Shown piece by piece: positions 21,201 through 31,531 of a stretch of DNA of 64,000 bases. The notes below the pieces were generated by a model that was given only the letters and a program-made list of their open reading frames with translations, did no database searches and had not been told where the DNA came from. The stretch spans positions 806,001-870,000 of the forward strand of contig WSYJ01000001.1 in assembly GCA_020186115.1 (NCBI GenBank), read 5' to 3'. This DNA is from Histomonas meleagridis (taxonomy: Eukaryota > Parabasalia > Tritrichomonadida > Dientamoebidae). The translations under genes and the position numbers were made by a program. The number at the start of each line of letters is the position of its first letter. Position 1 is the stretch's first letter.

Positions 21201-21643
21201 TTAATGTTGCGCCTTTAATAGGACAAAAGATGGAAAATGATGAAGTAATATTAGAAGAAAGAAAGAAAATCATTTCAAATAACTCAGTACATATTGTCTG
21301 GTGTGAAGATGACCAAACATTTAAACAGTTTTCATTGATTTCGATGTTAAATCATTTCCATATTGTAATATATCCTTTTGATGATAACTTTTATGCAGTT
21401 CAAGTTTATGCCAAAGATACAATGCCAAAATGCGCCGGAATGAATGGTACTAAAATTGTAAGTCAAGGAGCATTAGCTGGATATGTTCGATGTTTAGCTA
21501 CAAGAGCTCAAGCTGTATCGAACTATAAAATGTTGGCAGAAAATGCTAAAATTAAGGAAAAAGTGACACTGGAACAAATTCATGAAATACCGATAGAAAC
21601 AAGTGAACAACTTTTCGTATCGTCGCTTATATATGAGGAGTAA
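18203..21643 (+). CDS. Rap-GAP domain protein, RalGAP/tuberin-like
   Basis: A 1146-residue protein. The first 850 residues form a long helical region without clear motifs, consistent with the HEAT-like scaffold of RalGAP-alpha or TSC2. A Rap/Ran-GAP domain lies at about 925-1110: ISIIYINIGQHDEDKIL, FLKRIGFLVDLNTHIGFNGN, VYFADYLIEVMFNVAPLI and IISNNSVHIVW. In this family an Asn in the HIGND helix (the Asn thumb) drives GTP hydrolysis; here the matching residue is Asn1026, so activity is plausible. The expected substrate is a Ras-family GTPase such as Ral, Rap or Rheb. The frame is intact across 3.4 kb, and the stop lies in TAAA. Confidence 0.85.
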   Translation: MSHEAHANLKNIMNLLEAFPPDTVQCSKLSALRNFLDSLLSFFLISKSKTSSIEIRNHYLNRLESTCPKIERILIRYKDSLESLDDDESKRNVIACGACLFNSQIPYKYFSTCEKVAFLLLSIGVTFDPDQYNVFSEILPNTEESRVSTIFQQLLSGVDNKVFTLWIHHLSVFIMSDSSTKIEDSFILNFFENSVEKQYSLYDNEQARVLVLGFLSRNTKHALPTVIKCFTDFLNRQWRYPRFEIKPAILLLVKLIKESSSQYIGQLCFRQLWFGTKIPENLSFISNTFNMYSKNPIVYINWIFLFYDIMVLDDTLWSNILTKVEGEHLEIVKQFSVFAATDLFPSFFGLNKKKYLEIKFDLSSTCLLSLSQQNGLFIQNLSLFFEKPWSFAKALNYFDLCTPVQILDEFTFDLPNKPNNSMPIETMTKLFCCKRPQLFGSFLLAMKYLIKVIPPVFPFDNSKLLTDVFLMELLQGLNSLEILESKLLLEALIEILNEPIVRKSFPSNVFSYYHQICICYCCSNDNNLQILAFKGICNSIIYAFPGFEYSSTAFLCLYKNFYKNFDINLISNTFSSLITLYKTYPMNLNSLKSYLETRFKSNGSFFNSRIIHRILKKKKIEPIKSYIKFCEKFNDSNVYLSLFHSLIELRLLHEDTNSIIKFILKNISIIKKCDFNIFTLLFTFSDLTKDILPLISNSLLNLQLEKPELELLISNIISTQNDCDYKSINDTLYKTLIKPDNIDLQKRFLSDNLRYPYYMGIYFDSSYINPFDLKEHPFTLITDENVLYSSINEGNNILLTQTSEYCISTTNVRQYIQPHNRRASSFSIPMFTAMPPLDSDEVWPTKESYKLKCFEDITEEQSDVILARIQTPAQNQQNYSISAAFDQLGIIENENVQTPYPRLIQTKNNLNNINLCKKIFDQHLRKQETISIIYINIGQHDEDKILSNNIQNVSTKFYNFLKRIGFLVDLNTHIGFNGNLDLTKNETSVYFADYLIEVMFNVAPLIGQKMENDEVILEERKKIISNNSVHIVWCEDDQTFKQFSLISMLNHFHIVIYPFDDNFYAVQVYAKDTMPKCAGMNGTKIVSQGALAGYVRCLATRAQAVSNYKMLAENAKIKEKVTLEQIHEIPIETSEQLFVSSLIYEE

Positions 21644-21706
21644 ACGGTTATTTAATCTGGAAAAAAAAAATGTTTTATAACATGTGAACAACAATTAATA
21701 AATTTT

Positions 21707-22631
21707 TTATTTTGTGTATTCTTCTTCAGTATATTCTTCTTCGTCATAGTAATCAGAATAATCTGATACTGAGTAATATGATACACTTTCATCATCAAGT
21801 TCTAATGTTTTAAAATAATTTATTTCATTGTCTTTGGTTTCACGTACATTTTTAAGTAATAAATTTGCAATTGTATAATTTTTCATTTTATAAGCAATTG
21901 AAAATGTTGAATCAAATTATTAAAATAAACACCATCAAATTGTAGAAATTAAATTTTAATATGATATAAAAACATTTTTTGCATTAGTATCAATATCTTT
22001 TTGTCTTAAAAGTTTTCGAACTATTCCATAATGATTACATCGTGACACTTTTATAAGAACTGTATTAAATTTATGAAATAAATATAAAATTTTCTTTTGG
22101 AACAGAAAAAAAATCATATTAACAAGAAAACTTAAAAATAAATATCTTTACAATTAATATCGGTATTTTCATTTTCAACAAGAAATTTAACAACAGTATA
22201 AAATCCTTTTTCAGATGCTTCCATTAAAGCTGTATAAAATTAATTTGAAGAACGCCAAATAATAAAACAAAACAAAGAATTTTATATTTTAATATTATAA
22301 CAATCAAAAAAATATCTTGATTATTTATTTCAAGATCTTTATGTTGAAGTAAGACTTTAACAGCTTCAACACTTCCATTTTCACAAGCAAATGCTAATGC
22401 AGAACAAAATCATATAAATAAATTCCAAATCAAAAAGAAAAATATCACAAAATAATTTATAATAACATTTCTTTCATTTAATAGTTTTGGATATTTTTTA
22501 AGTATATAATTTATAACTTCAACTGATCTCTTTGAACGAGCACTCATAAGAACTGTAAAAAACAAAATGAATAAATTCCAAAAATATCATAAAAACATCA
22601 AAACAAGAAAAAAAACTGGTAAAAAAACTAA
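21707..22631 (-). repeat. Ankyrin exon/insert array with 71- and 54-nt inserts
   Basis: Five coding blocks. Three are complete 33-residue repeats ending in a D-I or N-V pair, for example FYTALMEASEKGFYTVVKFL. Two inserts are 71 nt and two are 54 nt; the shorter ones are 17 nt short. The TTTGGAATTTA element is kept before the block at 22409. Confidence 0.75.
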
Positions 22632-23760
22632 AAAACATTAGGATTTGAAGCCTTACCATCTTTTTTTTAAGATAAATATTTAATGAATTCAAGATTCTCT
22701 GATACGCCACACATATAACCTATTTTTCTTGAGATATTTTTATTTCCTATATAACTCTTTAAAGAAATGGATTTCCATTTACCAATTATTTTCTTAGAAG
22801 TCATTTTTAATCCATTATTAATTAAATAAGTAAGAATTTTACAACAATAATTTTCAATACATTCATTAACAACTCCATCATTAAATTCTTCGAGATTATT
22901 TTCATAAATATAATTAAATATTTCATTTCGATGATATTTAATTGCATACATATAAGAACGTTTAAAACTTAATCCTCGTTTAGCACATAATTTAAGAATT
23001 TCAATTTGATTTCCAGCAACTGCAAATAAAACAGAACGAGCAAAATGCATTTCATCTGATTTCTCAGCAAAATATTTAAAACATTTCATAGCTCCAAAAT
23101 ATGCACAATATTCTATTAAGAAATTTGGACTATTCTTTAATATAAAGTTATTTCTTTCATAAAGGAAAAATCCAATTGCATTAACATTTTCTTTTTGAAT
23201 TATTCCTTTCAGTTTTTCAAGATTATCTTTACAAATTGCATCTACAATTGGTGATGGTTTTCTTCCTGGATGAATAAATGTAATATGTCTTTCCCAATTA
23301 TTTCTTTTAAGATTTTCAATTCCAACAGCCAATTCTTTTCCATAAGGATAATCATAAAGATTAAATTTTTCTTTCCGATGTGCAAAATATAATGAATTTA
23401 TATCTGCAACAAACTCTGATTGAATGAGATGCTGTTCTATCATTGTTTCTAAAAGAAAATATGCTTCTTGTGGATTTAAACCATAAAGAAATTGACTAAA
23501 TTGTTGAATTAATGAAATATTAACATTATAAAGTTCTTTTTCCTTAGATTCAACTAATTGTAAATAAACTAAATATACTTTTTCATTTTTTGTAACTGAA
23601 GCATATCCATCATAAGTTAATTTAATAAGAATTTTATTGAATGAATATGGAAAGACAGAATTATAGTTTCTTGTACAGAAGTTCCAATATTTTCTTGCTT
23701 ATATAAATCAATTGTGATTTTTTCAGATGTTTGAGTAACTTGATTTCCAGCAATCCACAT
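21707..23760 (-). CDS. DUF3447 protein with divergent ankyrin units and acidic C-terminal tail; frameshifts
   Basis: The body (23760-22632) holds divergent family blocks: FLLETMIEQHLIQSEF, YFAHRKEKF, LFAVAGNQIEILKLCAKRG and AIKYHRNEIFNYIYENN. An ATG at 23760 (MWIAGNQ) is preferred to the TTG upstream. One frame change lies near 23645-23660, and another at an A8 run near 22658-22665. Ankyrin blocks follow at 22562, 22409, 22239 and 22069, separated by about 69, 54, 71 and 71 nt. The last block, 21916-21707, encodes a half-repeat (FDSTFSIAYKMKNYTIANLL) followed by about 45 residues with an acidic Asp/Glu/Tyr/Ser tail and TAA. A genuine C-terminal tail at the end of the array argues that the units belong to one gene. 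Confidence 0.65.
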
Positions 23761-24679
23761 TTTTAAGCTAAAACGAATATTTCTTCGATCCTTCTCAATT
23801 GACTTGTTTTCACACAAACAACTCCAACCGCCAAAATAACCTCATTTAATATTAAACAACTGTTTAATTGTTATTAAGATTTGGGAAAGTGGTTACGTCT
23901 AATTATTTTCACAAAAAATTTTTTAGCTTCTCTTTGTTTTTCCATTGGTAAAAAGTGACGATATATTTCTTTTTCAACGAAAAACACATTATTTAAATCA
24001 AGAATAAAAAAATCGACTCTTTTTTCTATCATTTTCAGATATGATTGTGACTATGATTTGATTGAAATGATATTAAGGTTTCATTAAGATTCTTCTGCTG
24101 AGTTTTGAGAAAAAGTTGTTAGAATATGCATATAAAACATGTTTTCTTATACCAACGAGTATTTTCTATCCAAAAAGTTTATAACCATAAAATATTTGAA
24201 TAATAAATTACGGTTTCTAAACCGTCGTACAAAATACTAATTTTTTATCGAAATTCAGCAGAAAAAATCTTTAAATATTTCGAATTAATGAAATATAGCA
24301 AATGTAAATTATTATATGAAATTTTAAATAGAAAAAAAAGTGAGTTTCTAGAGTCTTAATGATCTTTCGGCATGTAAATTTTCATAATAAATTCACTTTT
24401 TCTCAAAATCGATAATATTTATTTTAGAAAAAACCTAATAGCATATTTAGCAATGTTATTGTGCATATTAATATATATAAACAATCAAAAAATTATTTCA
24501 TAATTTGTTGATCAAATTTCGAAATATTCAATTCATATAAATAAAAGTCATATGCTCAAATAATCCGAATCTAGCCAAATAATTTTTACTACAAAATTCT
24601 TTTAATGTTTTAAGTGTATATACTTGAAAAAGTAATTACAAATTTTCTGAAGGTACATCTCCGAGTCTGAACAATCTGA
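23761..24679. other. Gene-free AT-rich region next to the inverted duplication
   Basis: 919 bp without a supportable gene. Upstream of the DUF3447 start, CCAACCGCC near 23825-23833 is a weak relative of the promoter motif. The rest is simple AT-rich sequence with scattered T and A runs. No tRNA, transposase remnant or terminal repeat was recognised. The edge of the inverted duplication is reached at about 24680. Confidence 0.4.
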
Positions 24680-25407
24680 TTTGGGTTCAAACGATTTTCG
24701 GTTTAACCACAAAAAGTGATTGTTCCTGTTTGAATTCCTTGGGGTTGAACAGCCCATGGTCTCCATTAATCTATGTGTAACAAATATTTTTAATTCTAAA
24801 GTTTTGAAAAGAAAATATTATTTAAATATATATCATATGTTATATACTATGAAAATGGATGGTGTTAGTCCAAATTTTTGGAGAATTTAATTTAGAGATT
24901 GAAAATTGAAGAAATATAAAATAAGTCGTGTAAACTATCATAAAATTAATATCATGATTATACTCATTTTTTTATGAATAGCTTTTATATAAAATTTCAT
25001 ATGGAAATTATTTATTATCTTTTATTTTGGATCATTTTAATATATTTAAAAAATAATTCAAGTATTATTTTACTTCGTGGATACATGTTGCCATATAAAA
25101 TTAATAATTTTCACAATAAATACAACTTATGTCATAAAACTTTTTTATTTGACTTTAAGAAAGAATTATAAGATCATATTTAACAGATTTTTTATCATTC
25201 TAGTGGACATATCAAAAATTTTGACTGTATTTGATATAATTTACTTAACCTTAGGTATAACATACATTTTATTATAAATGTCTAACTACCCCCCTACGAA
25301 TTTGAACAAAAGATTTTTTACAGGCACCTCCCAATTGGTGATATGTGTACTTTACATCAAATTCGAATATTATCGGAATTGGTCTGCGGTTGTGCAATTT
25401 ACCCATT
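24680..25407. other. Outer part of left arm, no gene recognised
   Basis: Mirrors 47771-48462. Overlapping frames of 65-66 codons (24974-25277) are conserved between the arms only because the DNA is duplicated. They are rich in Ile, Leu, Lys and Asn and match nothing I know. The boundary with the ankyrin array at about 25408 is abrupt: the last insert breaks off after AAATTATTAATGG and no terminal ankyrin exon follows. Confidence 0.5.
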
Positions 25408-26321
25408 AATAATTTCCAAATATTATTTTGAAAATTTAAATAATTAAAATAAATTTCAAATAAAACAAATAAATATCTTTAGCATTAATATCAATTCCTT
25501 CTTGTTCAAGAAGTAATTTAACTATTTCTGTATAACCATTTTCAGATGCATACATAAGTGCTGTTTTAAATAATTTAAATAATTTCCAAATATTATTTTG
25601 AAATATAAAATTATCAACACAAATCTTAAATAAAACAAATAAATATCTTTAGCATTAATATCAATTCCTTCTTGTTCAAGAACTAATTTAACTATTTCTG
25701 TATGACCATTTGAAGATGCTCTCATAAGTGCTGTATTAAATAATTTAAATAATTTCCAAATATTATTTTGAAATATTAAATTATTAAAATAAATTTCAAA
25801 TAAAACAAATAAATATCTTTAGCATTAATATCAATTCCATTTTGTTCAAGAACTAATTTAACTATTTCTGTATGACCATTTCTAGATGCATAAATAAGTG
25901 CTGTATTAAATAATTTAAATAATTTCCAAATATTATTTTGAAATAAGAAATTATTAAAATAAATTTTCAATAAAACAAATAAATATCTTTAGCATTAATA
26001 TCAATTCCTTCTTGTTCAAGAAGTAATTTAACTATTTCTGTATGACCATTTTCAGATGCATATATAAGTGCTGTTTTAAATAATTTAAATAATTTCCAAA
26101 TATTATTTTGAAATATAAAATTATCAACACAAATCTTAAATAAAACAAATAAATATCTTTAGCATTAATATCAATTCCTTCTTGTTCAAGAACTAATTTA
26201 ACTATTTCTGTATGACCATTTCTAGATGCATACATAAGTGCTGTAAAAAATAATTTAAATAATTTCCAAATATTATTTTGAAATATTAAATTATTAAAAT
26301 AAATTTCAAATAAAACAAATG
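25408..26321 (-). repeat. Ankyrin exon/insert array, left arm, five units
   Basis: Units are exactly 170 bp and nearly identical, typified by TALMYASRNGHTEIVKLVLE then QEGIDINAKDI. Neighbouring units alternate between MYASRNG, MYASENG and RASSNG variants. The right arm has eleven units at the same place. Confidence 0.92.
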
Positions 26322-27488
26322 AATATTTTTAGCATTAATATCAATTCCTTCTTGTTTTAAAACGTATTTAACAAGTTCAATATTTCCTGATCCAGATGAA
26401 AATACCAATGTGTCATGAGGAATTGCATGCTCTTTTAGAAAATATTCAACTAAAAAAATATTTCCAATAATTGCTGCTTCATTAATAATATCATCATTGG
26501 TTTTCATTCCTTCTTTAACTAAAAATGAAAATATTTCATAATTATGATATAAAATACAAAGCTTTCCTAATTCTTCTAAATTATTAATTTCTTTTAATTT
26601 ATTTTCATAAATATATTTAAAGATATCATTTCGATGGAACTCAATTGCTGCTTCATATGCATCTTCAAATGATGAATGATTTTGTTCACATAAATGAATG
26701 ACTTCAAGATTTCCACCTGCAACTGCATATTTACCTGTGTTTATTACTTTTGCACCATTCATAAGTAAATATTTAAAACATTGAATTGATCCCAAAAAAT
26801 GCTGCATAATCAATTAATCTAACATTTCCTTTATTAACTAAAGAACACATTTCATAAAGTGATGGAACAATAAATTGATTAAAATCAAAATTTGTTTGTG
26901 ATGATATTTCTTGAAGTTTTTCTATTTCATCATTTCTAATTATTTTTTGCTATTTCATTTGGATTATGTCCTTCTCTGATTAATTTCTTATGTAATTCCC
27001 AATCATTCTTTGAAAGTTCTTCATAATTTGGTAAGACATGTACAAATAAATGTTTCCTTAAACCGATTGATTCTTTATCTTTAGACACATGATGCCCAAA
27101 ATAAGCACTCTTGTTGTTTTTTTACAATGTTTGGTTCAAGAAAATTATGTTCAATCATAGCTTCAAGAAGATAAAATGATTCATATGTATGTTTATTATT
27201 AAGAAATCGCCCAAATATATCAAATATATTCGATTTGATTTGATTATTCTCTTCAAATGTTCTTATTTCTTTTATAATATTTAAAAATAAATCCACTTTA
27301 TTATTTTTAATCACAAAGGAATAATATATCATTTGAATAATAATTAAATCATAAGATAAAGGATGGATTTTATCAAATTTGTTGACTATTAAATTTAAAG
27401 ATTTAGAGGAATTCTCTTCATTCAAACTAAAAATTGCTTGATTTATTGATATAAATGTTTCCCATTTGCAAAGTTCATTTGGCCTCAT
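25408..27488 (-). CDS. DUF3447 protein with ankyrin array, left-arm copy, three frame-breaking insertions
   Basis: Left copy of the gene at 44671. The ATG at 27488 begins MRPNELCKWETF. Compared with the undamaged right copy, three extra bases break the frame: a T in the T run at about 27118-27123, a T at about 26942-26947 and a C in the CCC at about 26791-26793. Exon 1 otherwise ends at 26322 with GIDINAKNI. Five ankyrin units follow, with coding blocks starting at 26250, 26080, 25910, 25740 and 25570, each after a 71-nt insert. No terminal half-repeat or stop exon is present before the array breaks off at about 25408. It is either a decaying copy or intact with residual sequencing errors. 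Confidence 0.65.
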
Positions 27489-28266
27489 GTGGAAAATATT
27501 AATAACGGATATACCAATTCAAATTTGAATTAAAATTTGAGAGTATAAACCAGTGAAAAAGTTGAATTTATCAAGCAAAAATGAAAATGCCATATTTCAT
27601 AAAATAAAATAATAAAAGTAAGCTTATTATTATCGCCAATTAAAAGTACATTCCAAATTATTAAAACATATTATAAAATATTCAAAATAATAAATTTTGG
27701 ATTAACATCAATTCCTTCTTTATCTTAAAGTTATTTTATTATTTCTAATTGATATATAAAGTGCTGTTTCAAATTATTAAAACAGTCAACGAACGATCCT
27801 CTTTCCAGAATTCCTTTTAATTATTAATTTATATGCACAGTCAATACTACTGATCAGGCTATCCTAAAAAACTTTCTAACACAATTCTACATCAAAATAT
27901 TTAAGGGAATCGTTTATTCCGTCGGACAGACCTAGTCAAAATCTATGATTCAAAAAAATTTTTGCGGGCAATAACAACAACAGAAACCATGGCAAACCGA
28001 CAAGAAATTAAAGCAAAATATTGTACTTTGGGTAAATAAAAAATTACCTAAATCAATAAAATAAATACAATTTGAGTAATTAAAAAAATGTTAAAATATT
28101 CAATAATATCAATTATAATTCTAATCTTTCATCAATCTGATTTTTTATTGCCAATTTGCAAGTGTGTGTTTGGCGAAACAATAACGGCCACCACGTAAAG
28201 TTATGAAAAAATGGTACGATAGAGCATCACAGAAAAGTATTTGAAACCGTTAATCTAATTTCTTTT
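27489..28266. promoter_or_regulatory. Divergent promoter region with an ankyrin relic, left arm
   Basis: Head-to-head DUF3447 genes flank this region. At 27690-27773 (minus strand) a degenerate ankyrin block reads FETALYIS, then a frame-broken remainder ending near a GIDVNPK-like sequence. ATAACGGAT at 27499-27507 lies 11-19 nt before the ATG at 27488, and GAAACCGTTAA at 28243-28253 lies 14-24 nt before the ATG at 28267. Both are copies of the Myb-site-like motif. The mirror copy is 43895-44670. Confidence 0.45.
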
Positions 28267-31065
28267 ATGATAAACAATCCAACTCATCTTCAAATAGTAG
28301 ACACTGAATTCTTGCAAAATGAAATTGAAAGACAACAATCTTTTTTGTTATATAAAACAATATTTTCATTAAATGAAACGAATATAAAAACTTCAGTCAA
28401 AACGACGATTTCTTTAATTGATTCAGAATATACATTTTCTTTTAATAAAATGATTTGTAGATTAATATATTCTGCTTTTTTATCAAGAATGAATCAAGAA
28501 GAAATATATTTTCAATATTTAAATCTTCTTCAAGATCAAATAAAACAAATAAAACGAAATGACAAAGGAATTTTTTGAAATATTATCAGAAATACTTCTA
28601 AATATACATTCGAATGAATCTTATTATCTTCTTGAAAAGATGATTCAACAAAAATACATTAAAACAAAAATGATTCAAGAACAAGATTTCCCTATTTATA
28701 AAGAAGTTTCAAATAATGATAATGAAATTCATAATCAATTAATTTTAGAAGGAGTTAATCCGAATGAAATCTCAAAAATTATTCGAAATGATGAAATAGA
28801 AAAACTTCAAGAAATAACATCACAAAATAATTTTAATTTTAATCAAATGATTAAACCATCAGTTTATGAAAGATTTTCATTTATTAACAAAGAAAATATT
28901 CCATTAATTAATTATGCAGCATTTTTTGGCTCAATTGAATGTTTTAAATATTTATTATTGAATGGTGCAAAATTAAAAAACACAGGAAAATATGCAATTG
29001 CAGGTGGAAATCTTGAAATCATTCATTTATGTGAACAAAATCATTCATCATTTGAAGATGCATATGAAACATCAATTGAGTTTCATCGAAATGATATTTT
29101 TAAATATCTTTATGATAATAACATTTTAAGTCAATATAATTTAAATGAAATGAGTTATAAAAGTATTTTCTATAATAATTATGAAATTTTACTATTTTTT
29201 GAAAGAGAAGGGCTCAAAATAAACAATCGAATAATTCGAAAGTTAATCATGAATGATAATATAATTTTGATTAAGTTATATCTTAAAAGAAAAAACAAAT
29301 TCAATTTCATGAAATTATATCAATATCAAAAACTTGAAATCATGAAATTAATTCTATCACAAGAAGGAATTGATATTAATTTACAAGATATTTCTTATAT
29401 TATTTTAAAATTTCATTGAATAATATAAAATTTCAAAATAAACATTGGGGATTAAGTTTAATATTTAATACATCACTTATGCAAATAATTAAAGATAATC
29501 GTAAAGGAATATTTAACTTTCTTGTTGAACAAAATAAAATTGATTTTAATATTCAAAACATGAATTTCTTTTATATAATTTTTCTTTTAATGTAATAATA
29601 TTTCTTCATAATAATTGGAAATTCTTATAAATATTTGAAACAGCATTAATGATAGCGTCACAAAAAGGAAATATTCAATTTTTGAAAAAAATTCTTGAAT
29701 ATAAAACAATTGATATTAATATTAAAAATATGAAATTCTTTTATTTAAAATTTGTTTTAATAAAAATGATGTTTCAAAACAATATTTGGAAATTAATATA
29801 AAAATTTGAGACAGCATTTATGATCGGATGTAAATATAATCAATATAATATTGTTAAAGAACTTCTTGAACAAGATAAAATTGATATTAATTCTAAGAAT
29901 ATTTATTTGTTATAAATAACATTTATTTAAATAAAACATTTTTTCATTTTTATATTTGGAAATTATATGAATTATTTACGACAGCATTAATGATTGTATG
30001 TGACTATAATCATTATAATATTGTTAAACTACTTCTTGATCAAAAACAAATAGATATTAATGCCAAAGATGTTTCTTTATTATAATAAAATGATATTTCA
30101 AAATAATATTTGAAAGTTAAGCAAATTATTTGAAACAGCACTTATTTATGCAGTATTTAAAGGAAATACAGAAATTGTTAAAATTCTTCTTGAACAAAAA
30201 GGAATTGATATCAATAATAAAAATGATTTTTTTTTTATTATTTAATATTTATTTCAATAAATTTATAATATAAAATTTTATTTGGAGATTAACTAAATCA
30301 TTTGAAACAGCATTAATGATTTCATGTAAGTATAATCATTATGATATAGTGAAAATACTTATTGAACAAAAAAGAAATTGATATTAATGCTAAAGATATT
30401 TATTAATTATATATAAAATTTAATTATACTAAATGATATTTCAAAATAATATTTGGAAATAATTAAATTTATTTGAAACGGCACTTATTTATGCAGTACT
30501 TAAAGGGAATATAGAAATTGTTAAAATTCTTCTTGAACAAAAAGGAATTGATATCAATTATAAAAATAATAATTTGTATTATTTAATATTTTTTTTAATC
30601 ATAATATTTTAAAAAATAATATTTGGAATTTAATTAAAATATATAAAACAATACTTTTTATAGCATCATGGAAAAGTTTTGATAAAATATTTAAATTACT
30701 TCTTGAACAAGAAAATATTGATATTAATTCACAAAATATTTCAACATTATCATTAAAATATCATTTAATAATTACGAATTTCAAAATGAATTTTGGTGAT
30801 TCTAATAAATATTTAATACATCACTTATGGTTGCATGTAAAAATGGACATTTATCGATTGTACAAATTCTTCTTAAACAAAAAGGGATTGATATCAATGC
30901 AAAAAATATATCTTTTTTGATCACAAAACATCTTTTAAATATTTAATACATAAAATTAATATTTGGGGATTAAACGAAACATTTGAAACAGCGCTTATGA
31001 TTGCAAATAAAAAGCACCACATTTTAATAGTTCTTGAAATACAGAAGTACAAAGAATCACAATGA
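28267..31065 (+). CDS. DUF3447 protein with ten downstream ankyrin units, left-arm copy, one frameshift in exon 1
   Basis: Exon 1 (28267-29392) encodes about 375 residues: MINNPTHLQIVDTEF, the DUF3447 core (NEISKIIRNDEIEKLQEITS, PSVYERFSFIN, INYAAFFGSIECFKYLL) and an end at GIDINLQDI. An extra T in the run at 28571-28576 breaks the frame; the right copy lacks it. Ankyrin blocks start at 29464, 29634, 29805, 29975, 30129, 30300, 30472, 30642, 30812 and 30982. Inserts are 71-72 nt, with one of 55 nt. The block at 30300 has an extra A in its AAAAAA run. The last block ends LIVLEIQKYKESQ and TGA at 31063-31065. Units here are old and diverse, yet spacing stays at 170-172 bp in nearly all cases. 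Confidence 0.72.
29393..31065 (+). repeat. Diverged ankyrin exon/insert array, left arm, ten units
   Basis: ACA codons marking each block lie at 29470, 29640, 29811, 29981, 30135, 30306, 30478, 30648, 30818 and 30988. Conserved insert features are a T-rich 5' part and TTTGGAAATTA-type sequence about 12 nt before the coding block. Examples of blocks are FETALIYAVFKGNTEIVKIL and FETALMIANKKHHILIVLE. Confidence 0.85.
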
Positions 31066-31531
31066 TTATCATAATAAATAATATAAGCCATAAATTTTGA
31101 GATGAAAAATGATACTAAAATATTTTCATGGTAATATATAAACATTATTAAAACGTAAAATTTTGTAAATTTTTATTCAATAAACATTGTTTTATAATAA
31201 AATGAAATAGAAATAAAAATAATGATTGAATCAATATCTCATTACTTATTTTTATCATATCTCGAGAAAGTGTTTGAAATGTGGTGAAAATACATATCAA
31301 AAAAAATCATAGATATAATTATCTTCAAATTTTTATTTACATTCCTTAACACCATCATAAATTTGAAAATAAGTCTAATAAATGCATAAAGAGTAAATCG
31401 AAATCTGACGAGTGAATTGAATTGAACAACGAAGAAATAACCGTCACCGAGATAAAGTAAAGAAACGATTGAATTGAAAGAAGTTAAGTGTTCGGTTATT
31501 TACAAAACAATTTTTCAACATTAAATAAGTT
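31066..31531. promoter_or_regulatory. Upstream region of phosphoglycerate mutase, left arm
   Basis: 466 bp between a DUF3447 stop and the ApgM start. TAACCGTCACC at 31437-31447 and TTCGGTTAT at 31491-31499 lie about 90 and 35 nt before the ATG and resemble the recurring promoter motif. No other feature was recognised. The mirror copy is 40626-41091. Confidence 0.4.

Noticed and set aside
24660-24710. GGGTTCAAACG resembling a tRNA T-loop
   Set aside because: No acceptor, D-arm or anticodon stem pairing could be found around it.
24974-25277. Two overlapping frames of 65-66 codons conserved at 47896-48199
   Set aside because: Conservation comes from the duplication itself. Composition is AT-driven and the frames overlap each other.
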